A stretch of DNA of 64,000 nt from Pyropia haitanensis. Its lineage: Eukaryota; Rhodophyta; Bangiophyceae; Bangiales; Bangiaceae. The DNA is taken from contig SDUX01000010.1 in NCBI GenBank assembly GCA_008729055.1, positions 1,612,001-1,676,000 of the forward strand, given 5' to 3'. The notes under the pieces are model-generated. The model did no database searches. It saw only the letters and a program-made list of their open reading frames with translations, and was not told the DNA's origin. Of this stretch, positions 41,693 to 53,004 are shown piece after piece (positions within the stretch are counted from its first letter, which is position 1; each line of letters starts with the position of its first letter). The position numbers and the translations under genes are program-made.

Positions 41693-43628
41693 GGTGGGCA
41701 GACGGCCGGGTGGGGGGAACGGGGATGTGTGTGTCTGGGGGGGGAGGGGAGGGAGGTGGAGGGGGATGTGCGTGGGGGGGGAGAGAGGGAAGCGGCGGCG
41801 CGGTAGGGGAGCGGGGAGGACGAGAGAAAGCGCTGGGCGGAAGAGGGGGAGAAGGCGGATCGGATGGCGGCGGCGGGCGGCGGGCGGCGGATAGCAGCGA
41901 TGGTGGTGGCGGCGGGGTCTGCGCCTTGCATCCGGAGGCGTGCAGTCCAAGCGTGGCAGGAGGGGGGTGTGCCGCAGCCGCGCACGCCGCGGAGGGCGTG
42001 ATCGCGCCAGAGTGAGCTCCGCGGCTGGCCAATGGCAGCGCCCGCCGGCGGCTAGCGCCGTGGAATCCTATTGGCGCCGCAGGCTCGAGAGATCCCCCCA
42101 TCCGAGGTGCACGCGGGTGAGCCTGCCGCCAACGGGGTGTCGCCACGTCGGCCACTCCGCTCCCACGTGGTGGATGCAAAACAGATATTGCAGATAGAAC
42201 GGATCGGGTAGCCCCCCCGCGACCTGGCGACAGCTCTCGCCTGGCGCCCGTTATGGCAAGTCAGAGCAATGCACCCTGAAATTTACTTTTCCAGTCCAAT
42301 GATCCCGCAAAACGGCTCGCCCAGCCTATTGTACGCCGCCCCTCTGCAAGCCGTTTCCCGCCGCAGGTGTTGCGTCCTGTTTCGCCGCCGCCGCAGACCC
42401 CCCCCCATCCATCCCTCGCACCCGCCGCCGTCGGCGGTGGGCGGCGGGAAAACAGACACGGTGCTCGGCACCCACCGGCGGCGGCGGCGCCGACCCCCCC
42501 CCCCTCCCGCGCCGCCCCTGCAGTGGGGCGCGCAGATGCCCCCGCGGGCGGCGGTTGGTGTGTTCGCGCGCTTTTTCGCCCCCCCCCCCCCCTCCAGACA
42601 ACCCCCCCCGACCGCGACGCAGCCGTTTTGTTTCTTGCCGCCGCCGCCGTTGCCCCCACGCCGCGTGGCGACCGGCGGCACCGTCGCTCGCTGTTCCCTT
42701 CCCGCCCCGCGCCGCGCGGCGGCCGCCGCTCCCGCCCCGCGTGCGCGCCGCGCGGGTGTGTTGTGTCCGTGTCGCCGCCGCGGGTTCCCCCCCCGCGACC
42801 CGCGCGCGCCCCCCCCCCCCCCCCCCCCCCGGCTGCCCGCCTCCCTCCTCCCTTGGCGGTCACACCCCCCACCCGCGTCGCGCGCAACGGCAGCAGCCGC
42901 GGCAGGCGGCACCCGGCGTGGGGGTGGGGTACGGACGCGCCGCCGGCGGGGAAGGGGGGGGGGGGTCGCACCAGGGGGGGGGGAGCGGTGGGGGGGGGGG
43001 GGAGCGGTTACAAGACGCGCCCCGACGGCCGACGAGCACCGGCTGGGCACGGCGGCGCGGGGTGGGGGCGGCGCGGGGTGGGGGCGGCGCGCGGGACGCC
43101 GCGGCCGCCGCGCGGCGGCGGGTGGGTGGGGGACGGGCGGCGGCCGATCCCGCTGCGGGGCGTGCGGCTGTGGGTTGTTGGGTGTGGGGCGTGTGGGAGG
43201 AGGGGGTGGTGGCGCGCGGCGGGCGTAGCGCGTGTGGCCGCCGCGGCGCGTGCGGCCGCGGCCGCGGGCGGAACGGTTGCGCGGGGGGTGCGCGGGGGTC
43301 GACCGCCGCCCGCGGCCGCGGCGTGGCGGCGGCCGCCGGCCGCGTGGCCGGCCGCGCTCTTGACCCGCGCGGTCCCCCCCCGCGCCGGTGGTCGCGCGCG
43401 GCAGTGGCGGCCGCGCGCGCGCGCTCGACGGGCGGTGCGCCCCCCCCCCCCCCGCCCTTCCCCTCTCCCCCCCCCCCCTTCCCGGTGTCACTCCCTCCCC
43501 CCCCCCCCCCGCCGCCTCCTTCGCGTTGGTGGTGTACGCTACGCCCCACCCCCCGCCGTCGCCGTTGGTGCTACGGACGGCCGGTGGGGCGGGCGGGACG
43601 CGCAGGCCCGCGGCGGGCGGGCGGCGCC
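41693..43628. other. Divergent upstream region of psaO and SUN-domain gene
   Basis: The psaO side (41,700-42,300) has a CCAAT on the psaO strand near 42,070 but no clear TATA box. From 42,350 to 43,600 the DNA is a mosaic of C- and G-runs, open on both strands with no recognisable protein; the 5' UTR and promoter of the SUN gene should lie at its right end. Confidence 0.45.
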
Positions 43629-44095
43629 ATGACGGGGCCTCCGCGCCGCAGCACGCGGCTGTCGTCGCGGCAGCCGTCGGAGAGCAATGAGTACGTTTGT
43701 TGATGCGCTTGTGCTTTTTTTTTTCTGTTGGACGGCTTGGGACTGGACCGGTGTGGGTATGTGTTTGATGTTGGGTTGGGAGCGGACGGGGGGGGTTGAG
43801 GTGGGGGTGGGGGGGGAGGCAGGAAGGGAGGATGTCCTTGGCAGCGGGACACGTCGCTGCCAGCGGGATTGGGCGGTCGTCCCGCTGGCGCCGCCGCCCC
43901 GCCGGCGACGCTTGACCGTCCCGTGATCCGTCGACTGACGCACCGTCTGGCGGTGCCGTGTTGTCTGACCCCCACCACCGCTGCCACGCTGTCCCCCCCC
44001 CCCCCCCGCCTTGTCTGTTCCCTGTTCTGTTCTTTCCTCTTTTTGTCTACAGGTTCTCCACAGGCATACCGGCGGGGGCCACCCAAGACGACACA

Positions 44096-44129
<34 letters not shown>

Positions 44130-47100
44130 GCCGCACGCCCGCCCGCCGCCCCCGGCCGGCGGCGGCGGGTGCGGCGGCGAGCGGCGCGGACAGTGGCTCG
44201 ACGGCGGCGCGCAAGAGCGACCGCGTGCGGCGGTCGGCCAAGCGGCGGCCGCTGGGCGGCGGCCACCCGGGCGTCGACTCGCCCGGCGTGTACCGCTCGG
44301 ACGGCGCCAAGGGCCTCATCGTCGAGAGCGAAACGTCGCAGCTGCCGCCGCCGCCGCGCGCCGCGGCGGCCGTGGCGGCCGCGGGGGAGGAGTCGTCGCC
44401 CGCCTGGGCCGCCGCCGCCGCGGCGGCCGCGACCGTCGCCGCCGCCGCGGCGCGTGTGGGCGGTGCGGCGGCGGCGGCGGGGGGGGGCGGGGGGGGCGGC
44501 GGCCGGCGGGCCGCGCGGCGGCGGGGGGGTATGATGATGACGAGGAGGAGGAGGAGGAGGAGGAGGAGGGGCCGCCCGAGGCGCGGCGGCGTGGCGTGGC
44601 GGGGGGGGCCGCGGCGGGTGCGACGGTCGACTCGAACGCGCGGCGCGGGGGGGGGGTGGCCGCCGTGGGGGCCCGGCGGTGGGCGGCACGCTGCCGGCCG
44701 GCGCGCGGCGGGTGCCGCGGGTGGGCGACGCCGCCCCGGGGGGGGGCGTCTATGGCGCCGGCGGCGCCATCCACGGCGGCGCGTACGATGGCGCGTGGTA
44801 CCACCAGCTGGACGCGGGCGCCGCGGTGCCGGGTGATGCGGCCTACCCGGACGGCGCCGAGGTGCTGCCGGGCGTCGACGTTGGCGGCCTGTACGTTGGC
44901 CGCCTGGGCGACACGGCGGCGGTGGGGGCGACGGGCCGCGGCGGCGGCGGCGTCGCCGCCGCGGGTGGTGCGTACGTGGGGCCCCACGGGTGGGCGTACG
45001 CCGACCCGTCGGCGGCGGCCTCGTACGTGGGCGGCGACGACGACGCGGCGGGGGCGGAGCTGTACGCGTCGGACGTGGACGCCGAGTACCGCCACCCGCT
45101 CGGCGACGGCGAAGCGGTGCTGGGCGACACGGACGATGAGGACGACGCGGCTGCCGCCGCGGGGCGGGAGGTGTGGGAGGTGGCCGCCCCCGTCGGGCGC
45201 AAGAGCCTCATGGACCGGCTGCGGGAGGACCTGTTTGTGCGCCTCCACGAGGGCGCCCCCGCGGCCGGCGGCGACCGGGGCGCCGACGCGGCCGCGGCGG
45301 CGGCGCCGGCGGCGGCGGCGGCCGACCCGGCCGCTGCCGACGCGTCGGCCGCCGCGGCGGCGGCCGCAACGGCGGCGGCGACCGAGGCGGCCGCCACAGC
45401 CGCCGCGGACGCTGCCGCGGCCGCTGCCGAGGCGGCCGCCACCGCTGCTGCTGCTGCCGCCGCCGCCGCCGCCGCTGACGGCCCGGTGCTGGTCGAGCCC
45501 GTGCCGGCGCGCAAGCCCCTCCTCGCGCGCCTCCGCGACGAGCTGTTTGCGGTGCTCCACCTGGGCGCCCCCGCCGACGCCGCCGCCGCCGCCGCCGCCG
45601 CTGACGCCGCCGCGGCGGGCGACGCGCCTGCGGCCGGGCCCGGCGCGGCCGCCAGCCCGGCCGTCGCGGCGGTGGGCGCGCTGTTGGCGCCCGCCGCCGC
45701 GGCGGCGTCGGCGCTCTTTGCGCCGGCACCGCTCGCGGCGGCGACGGCGGGCGCGCCAGAGGGGGAGGCGACGGAGGAGGAGGAGGAGGACGCGGGCGCG
45801 ACCGAGGAGGAGATTGAGGTGCTCCCGCAGGCGCGCCACGCGGCGGGCTGGGCGGCGGTGCCGCCGCCCGTGGCCGCCGCGCCCGCCGCGGCGGCGGCGC
45901 CCGCTCCGCCGCCGCCGCCGCCGGCCGTGGCACGCCCCGCCGGGCGAGTCCCGGCGGCGCTCGCCGGCCCGCTGGCCGCGGTGGCTACCCTCCCGCGGCG
46001 GCTGCCCGCGGTGCGGGGCATGGCCGGCCTGGCCGCGCTGCTACTCGCGACCGCCCTGTTTGCGGTGGTCGCCCTGCCGCTGATGCGGGGCCCCGCGACG
46101 CGGTCCGCGGCCGAGACGCTCCCGGCGCTGCCGTCGGCCTCGACCGCCCTGGCCGCGGCCGCCGCGTCGGTGCGCGACGGCGTGCCGCGCGTGGCGGGCG
46201 CCGCGGCGCGGGCGGGCGCCGGCGTTGCGGCGGCGGTCGGGTCGCCCGCCCGCGCCGCGGGCGCGGCGGTTTCGGGCGTTGGCGCGCGCACGGCGGCGGC
46301 CGCCGCCGACGCGGCCGCGGCGGCGCGCTACCACGCCGCCGTCGCCGCGGCGGGCGGCGCGGGCGGCGCGCGGCGCGCGCTGGGCGCGGCCGGCGGGCTT
46401 GTGGGGGTGGTGCGGTCCTTGGTGCTGGGCGTGACGGGCGGCGCGTACCGGCTGGCGGTGGGCACCATCGGCACCGCCGTGCAGGGGCTGTTTGGGCTCC
46501 TGACGTCGCTCGGCCGGGCGGTGGTGTCTGCGCCGGCGGGCCTGGTGCGCGCGCTGCTGTCGAGGGGTGCGTCGCTGCAGACGGCGGGCCGGCAGCTGCT
46601 GTACGCGACGCACGTGCGGGCCGTGTCGGCGTACGCGCACGTGGCGGCGGCGGGCCACGGGGTGCGGTCGACGGCCGTCGCCGCGGGGTCGGCGCTTGCC
46701 AATGCGTACGTCACCGTCACGCGCGGGGTTGCCACGACGGTGACGTCGTCGGTGGCGGCGGTGGCTGGCGCCGCGTGGTCGGCGGCCGCGGCGACGGTCC
46801 GCGGGCTCGCCCGCCTGGCCGTTGCCGTCGTGGACCTGCCCCGCTGGCTGCTCGTGTCCGCGTCGGCGGGCGTGCGGGCGCTGGTGCAGGCGGCCGTCGC
46901 GGCGGGCCGCGCCGTCTGGGGCGCGTTTACGAGCGGCATGGCGGTACCGCTGACGCAGGTGGCGGTCGCGGGCCGCTCCACGGCGGCCGCCGCGTCGTCG
47001 GCGGGCGACGCCCTCGCGGCTGCCGCGTGGGCGGTGCCCGCCGCGGGCGGCCTTGCCGCCGGCCGGCTGCGGCAAGCGCTCGAGGCGCGGCGGCTGCGGC

Positions 47101-49850
47101 AGGCGGCCGCGCGCGAGGCGGCGCGGGTGGCGGCCAAGGCCGCCGCTGAGGCGGCCGCCGTCCGCCGCGCCGAGGCCGCCGCCGCCGCCGCGGCGGCACG
47201 GGAGGCGGCCGAGGCGGCCGCCGCCGAGGCGGCACGCGACCGGGCGGCGGCCGAGGCCAAGGCCGCCGCCGCGCGGGCCATCCGGGAGGCGGAGGCGGCC
47301 AAGGCGCGCGCCGCGCGCGAGGCCGACGCCCGCCGCGCGCGCGAGGCCGCCGCCGCCGCCGCCGAGGCGGCGCGGGTGGCCAAGGAGCGGCGTGCCGCCG
47401 AGGCGCGGGCGGCCAAGGCGGCGGCCGCCGACGCGGCGCGGCGGGCCAAGGAGGAGGCTGCCCGCCAGGCGGCCGAGGCCAAGGCCGCCGCCGCGGCCCA
47501 GGCGGCGGCGGCCAAGCGGGCACGCGCCGAGGCGGCCGCGCGGGAGCGCGCCGCCCGGGCGGTGCGCGACGCCGAGGCGGCGGCCGCCGCCGAGGAGCGC
47601 CGCCGCGAGCGCCGCGCCGCGCGCCTCGCGGCGGGCCTCGACGATGACGAGTCGCCGCTCGCGCCGCTCCGCGCGGCCGCCCGGTCCGCCTGGGCGGCGC
47701 TGCCGTCGCAGCGGGCGGTCATGGCGGCGCCCGTGTGGCTCTTTGAGCGCGTCGTTGCGGCCGCGCTCGTCGTGCTGACGCCGCTGTTCAAGGCGTGGGC
47801 GGTGGTGGTGGCCGCCGCCGCGGGCGTCGTGGCCGTCGTGCGGTCGGCGGTGGGGGGCTTTGTGGGCGGCGTCCGCGCGGGCGCGTCGGGCCTGGCCGCG
47901 GCGTGGGCGGCGCTCGTCGCGGGCGTGGCGGGCGTTGGCAGCCGCGCGGCCGCGGCGGCGGGCCGCGCCGCGCACGCGGTGGTCTTTGGCGCCATCCACG
48001 TGCTCAGCTACCTGGTGTGGGAGCCGGTGCGCCGTATCCGCGGCGCGTCCGAGGCGGCCAAGGCCGCCGTCGCGGCCGCGGGCGGCCGCGCCGGCGGCGT
48101 CGGCCGGTCCGCGACGCACGCGCTCGGCGGGTGGGTGCTGGGCGTCGCGCGCGGCGCGCGCGCGGCGGCGGCGGGTGGCCACGCCGCCGCCGGCCGGGCG
48201 CTGACGTTCCTCCTGTCGCTGCTGCTCGTGCCCGTGGGGCTGGCCGTCCAGGCCGGCCGCGGCGTCGCCGCCGTCTCGTCCCGCGCGTCGCGGCTGTGGG
48301 CGCCGCGGCCGTTGGCGGGGCTCACCCCCACCGCGCCGGCCGGCGGGCGGTCGGGGGCGGCGGTCGTGCCGCCGGCCACGCTGGTCACGGCCCCCCCGCG
48401 CGGCGGCGGCGGCGGCGGCGGGCCGGGTGACGCGGCCGACCTGGCGGCGCTGACGCCCGCCCTTCGTGAGGCCATCCGCGCCATGACCGCCGAGGAGCTG
48501 GCCAAGTGGACCGCCACCGCCGCGTCGACGCTCGCCGCGCAGTCGCGGGAGGTGGAGGCCAAGGTGGCGGCCAAGCTCGCGTCGGCCGACGCCGCCGCCG
48601 CCGCCCGCCTCGACGCGTTTGCCGCCACTGCCGCGGACGACGCGGCGCGCCGCGACGCTGCGCTGCGCGCGGCGGTGGCGGAGGAGGCGGCGGAGGCGGC
48701 GGCGACGACGGTGGAGCGCGCGCGCGCGGCCGCGGCGGACGCGGCCGAGGCCACCTGCGCCGCGCCCACTGGCGCGTGCGCCGCGTCGTCGGCGTCGCTG
48801 TCGGCGGCGGCGGCGGCTGCCGCACGCGACGCGGCGGCGGCGGCGGCAAGCGCAGAGGCGGCCGCGGCGGCGGCGGCGGCTGGCGCCGCCGCCGGCGACG
48901 CGGCCGCCGCCACCACTTCCCCTCCCCCCTCCACTACGACCACCACCACCACCACCCGCTCGTCGGCCGACGACGCGGGCGTGGCGGGGGTGGACATTGA
49001 CACCCTCGCCGACCGCGTCATTGAGCGGTACGAGGCGGACAAGGGCCGCCCCGCCGACTATGCGCTGCTGTCGGTGGGCGCGCGGGTGGAGTCGTCGTCG
49101 CCGTCGGCGCCCAACGCGGTCACCTACTACGCGGGCACCTACGCGGCGTCGCTGTTTGGGCGCGGCACCTCCTCCCGCCTGTACGTGCCGGCCTACCCCA
49201 ACCCACCCGAGACGGTCTTCACGCCGGGCGTCGTGCCGGGCAACTGCTGGTCCTTCCCCGGCGTCGGCACCATCACCGTCCGCCTCGCACGGCCGGTGGC
49301 GGTCACGTCGTTTACGATGGAGCACACGCCCTCGTCGTCTGCCTTTTCGTCGTCCGCCGCGCCCGCCGCGTTCCGCGTCACGGGCATCCCGTTTGTGTGG
49401 CCGCCGCCGCGGCCGGCGCCCGCGGCGGGCGGCCGCGCCGACGCGGCCGCCGAGTCGGCCGCCGCCGCGGCGGCGGCGGCGGCGGCAGCGCCGGCGGCGC
49501 CGGCCGACGGCGGCGCGCGCCCCGCCGCGACCGCCGCGTCGGGGTCAACGGCGGCCGCGGCGGCGGCGGCCGCGGCGGCGGCTGCGGCGGCGGCGGCGGC
49601 GGCTGGCGCGTCGCCGCCCGGCCAGCTGCTCGGCGAGTACGAGTACCGGGTGGGCGGCGGGCGGTCGCACATGCAGGCGTTTGCGGTGGCGCCGTCGGCG
49701 CCCGGCGCGGGCACGCCGATGCGCGCGGTGACGCTGGAGGTGACGTCCAACCACGGCAACCCGGCCTACACCTGCCTGTACCGCTTCCGCGTGCACGGCA
49801 CCGAGGCGGACGCGGGGGGGGTGGCCGCCGCCGCCGCCGCCGGCGCGTGA
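43629..49850 (+). CDS. Very large SUN-domain nuclear envelope protein (LINC complex)
   Basis: Exon 1 43629-43690 (MTGPPRRSTRLSSRQPSESN), donor GTACGT, 362-bp intron, acceptor TTTTGTCTACAG ending at 44052, exon 2 from 44053 in matching phase (EFSTGIPAGATQ). The nucleoplasmic N-terminus is basic (RRSAKRR) with a Glu/Asp run near 44,535-44,570. The frame moves by one base at G-runs near 44,480-44,526 and 44,647-44,656; with both repaired the protein has about 1,950 aa. A helix MAGLAALLLATALFAVVALP (about 46,020) is the first clear membrane segment; an Ala/Arg/Glu coiled coil spans about 47,060-47,640; further hydrophobic stretches lie at 47,750-48,260. The SUN domain (49,050-49,815) shows DYALLSVGARVESSS, CWSFPGVGTITVRLARPVAV, FTMEHTP, GQLLGEYEYRVGGG and GNPAYTCLYRFRVHG. 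SUN proteins span the inner nuclear membrane and bind KASH partners. About 80 residues of poly-Ala/Pro interrupt the domain. Confidence 0.9.
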
Positions 49851-50290
49851 GCGCCCGCGCCGGGGGCGGCGCGCTGGCTCACCCGCGGCCGGCCGGCCGC
49901 CGCGCGGGGCGGTGGCGGCTGGACAAGGCTCGCAGGCGTGCGGGGGGGAGAGAGAGAGGGTGTGAGTGGGGGTGGGTGACGGCTGGTTTGTCTCGTCCTG
50001 ACTTTGTTCTTTTTCTTCTTTTTTTTTTGTCGCCACCACTTTTTTTTGTGTGTGTGTGTCTCGAACGGGGGGGACGCTCAACGACGGTGTAGCGTAAAAA
50101 CCACCTGGCGGCCGTTTTGCGTAGTTTCGGGCGCTGTGTTGCAGTCATGTTTCCATTCCCACCCTGGTGGTGTTCGGTTGTAGGTTTCCGGCTGCACGAC
50201 GGTCGCACAAGAGGGGGGGGAGCGAGTGGGCGTCAGGCGCCGGCGGGACCTCTGCGTGCTTGCTCCTGTTCCCTTTTGTAGCAGGCCCAA
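49851..50290. other. 3' flank of SUN gene
   Basis: Contains T-rich and GT-rich tracts (about 50,005-50,060) likely in the 3' UTR. No gene supported. Confidence 0.5.
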
Positions 50291-50991
50291 AGGTGGATTC
50301 CATATAACGAGACGGATGCAAAAATAAGCGCAGGAGTGCAGTGCGAGCACAAATCGCGCTCAAACTTGGTCATATCAGGCTATGGTGTCTCCCGACTCCG
50401 TAGAAAAAAAAGCAGCTCGCCAAACGCTGTCGTTGTTGTCCATGCGTGGGATATAGGAGAAGTGCACCTGCTCTCGGCTGATCTGGCACCCGTTCTCAGC
50501 GATACAGCGCCCCCATCCGACGTGATGGCGGCCCCCTGCTCCCATCCGACACACATTTGTGCGAACAGATTCCCGCGATTTCAACACTCGCGGAAATCGA
50601 TGTGAACGGGTGTTTCTCTTCACGCACCTGCGCTTCCGGCCGAGTCCCTCCAGTACTGCTACGACGGAAGGAGGGTCTTCTGACCGTCGGAACACATTAC
50701 CATATGCATGTTGACACTTTTTGCTGCAGCGCCGCGAGCCAGAAGGCTGACCTGCGCCGCTGCTGGAGAAAAGCATCAGAAAAAGTGCCTCTTTGTTGGA
50801 GCTCGCACGCGCTATAAATGTTCCCCAGCTGGGTACGTACGAGCGCTGCTGCAAAAAAGTACAGTTGTACTTTCTTTCTGAGGTGGACCATGTCTGTGAG
50901 AAAACAGAACAGCAAAAGGGGCTCATGCGGCAGAGCTGTGAGGGGTCAAAGTTGGCTCCTGCTCATCCGTCTCGTTATATGGAATCCACCT
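50291..50991. mobile_element. 0.7-kb element with 28-bp terminal inverted repeats
   Basis: AGGTGGATTCCATATAACGA and the following 8 bases (50291-50318) recur as an exact inverted copy at 50964-50991. The interior is much less GC-rich than the flanks, as in the other elements, and differs from the CNG-type family in its ends. No short target duplication is evident immediately outside the repeats (a GCAG on both sides is offset by six bases on the left), so the true ends are uncertain. A 183-aa minus-strand frame (50926-50375) has no recognised domain. A perfect 8-bp hairpin AAAGTACA/TGTACTTT lies at about 50,855-50,872. Confidence 0.65.
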
Positions 50992-51082
50992 GCAGTGTCG
51001 ATGGCGGGCGTTATCGCGCTGGCCGTCTGGGAGAAGCAGGGGCGACGCCTGGACGGCGGCTGCGGTCCAGTCCGAGCCTTGC

Positions 51083-51625
51083 ATGGAGAACACCTGCCGT
51101 GGCCACCCCCCCGTCCGCACCGCGGCGCTCTACTTCCCTTCCCGCGCGGGCTACCAAGCGGGCCTGTGGCGGGCGACTGCCATTGGCGCGGCGGCCACCA
51201 CGTACGGGACCGTCTCGGCGGTGGCGGCCGCCACCGCGTGGGCGCTACGGCGGCGGCGCACGCGGGGGAAGCGGCCGCCGGCGGCGGCGGCGGCGGCGGC
51301 GTCGACGACGCCCCGCCCGCTGCCACCGCCGGCGCCACCCCCCAGCGGCGGTCGCTCAAGCCCGTGCCGACGGCACGCGTGCGGTGGCGGCGGCGGCGGC
51401 TCCCGCCGCAGCGGCCCGCCCCCCCCCCCACCCCCCCAGCCCCCCCCCCCCCCCCACCACCGCCGCCGCCGCCGACGCCCCCACCCCGGTCGCCACGCCG
51501 CCCGTCACGCGCGCGCCACCCCCACCGCCACGGCGGCGCGGCCGGCCGAGCCGTGCGTGGCCCCGCCGCGGCGGCGGCAGCGGCAGCGGCGGCGGCGGCG
51601 GCGGCGGTGGCGATGGCGGCGGTGA
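51083..51625 (+). CDS. Possible small single-pass membrane protein, unresolved 3' part
   Basis: ATG at 51083 starts MENTCRGHPPVRTAALYFPS, then RAGYQAGLWRATAIGAAATTYG and a hydrophobic segment continuing TVSAVAAATAWALRRRRTRGK, i.e. one membrane helix with a basic stop-transfer flank. After about 60 residues the frame becomes Pro/Ala/Gly low complexity, and C-runs at about 51,419-51,453 make the rest unreliable. No family recognised. It lies between two mobile elements, so it could also be a chance frame. Confidence 0.3.
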   Translation: MENTCRGHPPVRTAALYFPSRAGYQAGLWRATAIGAAATTYGTVSAVAAATAWALRRRRTRGKRPPAAAAAAASTTPRPLPPPAPPPSGGRSSPCRRHACGGGGGGSRRSGPPPPPPPQPPPPPHHRRRRRRPHPGRHAARHARATPTATAARPAEPCVAPPRRRQRQRRRRRRRWRWRR

Positions 51626-51753
51626 CGGCGGCAGCGTTGGTGGCGGCGGTTGCGGCGGCGGCGGCGGTGGCAGCCGCCGCGCCGCCGCCGGCCGCGCGCG
51701 CGTCGGGGGCGGGGCGGACCCGACCCGCCGCGTACCGGTCGGCCTATGCCCTG

Positions 51754-52533
51754 CGCAGTGGTGTCAAACCCGCGAACGTCGGGCCATCGTGCCGCGGCGT
51801 GCACAGCCCCTGACGGGGCCTGTGAGAGGGGGGGGGGACCGACCCCGAGTGCACGCCGCGTGCGTCGATGGCACGAAATTTTGCACTCTGTGCACAGATT
51901 ATTGCACGCAGTGCACGCTGGAGCGCACGCCTTGGCACGCAGCAGTGCACGGACGGTTCGTGTTGCCAGATTATTTACTACGGCCCAATTCAACAAGTGT
52001 GGGTGTTCTGTGTACTGTGCTGGACCATAAGGCAAGGTCATTGGCGCCATCCTCGAAACCGTCACCGTCCGGCGGAATGAGGATGGATTTCTGAGAGTGA
52101 GGGCGTGCTTTGGGACAGCCCAACTACTTCCAATTGGGTTGTTTCGGGAATAGATCTGGGCCCGGCGTGCATCGGAGTGCACTGCTCCTTGCAAAGGCGT
52201 GCGCTCCACTGCGCATGGCCCGTGCCATCGCATGGCACGTAAAGCACAAAAACGTGCATCGTGTTGACGTCAGAGCGACTGAGGACGACGAGCATGGATT
52301 CCGATGACATACTGCAGGACGTGCTCATGCTCCAGTGCTCCCGTACGGCGGCTGGGAAAAAAAAGTGCTCCGGAACTCATGCCTCAAAAGTGTACGGCGC
52401 CGTGCGTCGGCGTGCCAAAAAACCGTGGTCTGAGACCCCTTGGAGTGAGGTTTTCACGCCGTTGCACGGCCGATTGCACGCCCAGAGGGCGAAAATTTGA
52501 TCCGCGGACGTTCGCGGGTTTGACACCACTGCG
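51754..52533 (+). mobile_element. Non-autonomous TIR element, copy 2 (780 bp, CTG target duplication)
   Basis: Inverse-orientation copy of 30691-31470 with the same length, the same perfect terminal repeats and CTG on both flanks (51751-51753, 52534-52536). Visible differences are a few substitutions (for example TGGGTGGCC versus TGGGTGTTC and ACGCAAAG versus ACGTAAAG). The short frame MDSDDILQDVLMLQC starts at 52294 on the plus strand (68 aa). Near identity implies recent transposition. Confidence 0.88.
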
Positions 52534-52636
52534 CTGGGACGCGGGTGTGGGGGGCTGCGCACGTGGCGACGTGCGCCGCCACGGTGCTCGGCGTGTGGGT
52601 GTTTTTTTTCTCGTGTGCCGCCCGCCCACGTCCCCA

Positions 52637-52667
<31 letters not shown>

Positions 52668-52680
52668 ACGGCGCGCAGGG

Positions 52681-52961
52681 TCACGGCGCCACCGGCGGCA
52701 CCCCCCCCCCCCCCCCCGCCCCCCCGCCGGCGGCGGCACCCCCCTCAGCCCGCACTCCGCAGCCGCCGGCGGAGTGCGGCGGCGTAGCGCCCCTCCCCCC
52801 CCCCCCACCCCCCCCCCCCGCCGCCACGGCGAGCGCCGCCTCGGCCGCGGCGGCGGCGGCCACCGCCGCGCGGGCGGGCGCGCCCAGGTTAAACGCCACC
52901 AGCCGGTCCACGCCAACCACGTACGCCGCGTCGGCCGCGGCCGCCGCGTCGGCCGCCGCAT

Positions 52962-53004
<43 letters not shown>

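Noticed and set aside
46041..49325. 1094-aa minus-strand frame
   Set aside because: Shadow of the SUN-domain gene; the composition is the reverse complement of Ala-rich codons.
50375..50926. 183-aa minus-strand frame inside the 0.7-kb inverted-repeat element
   Set aside because: No domain recognised; may be chance openness in the element, so not called as a gene.
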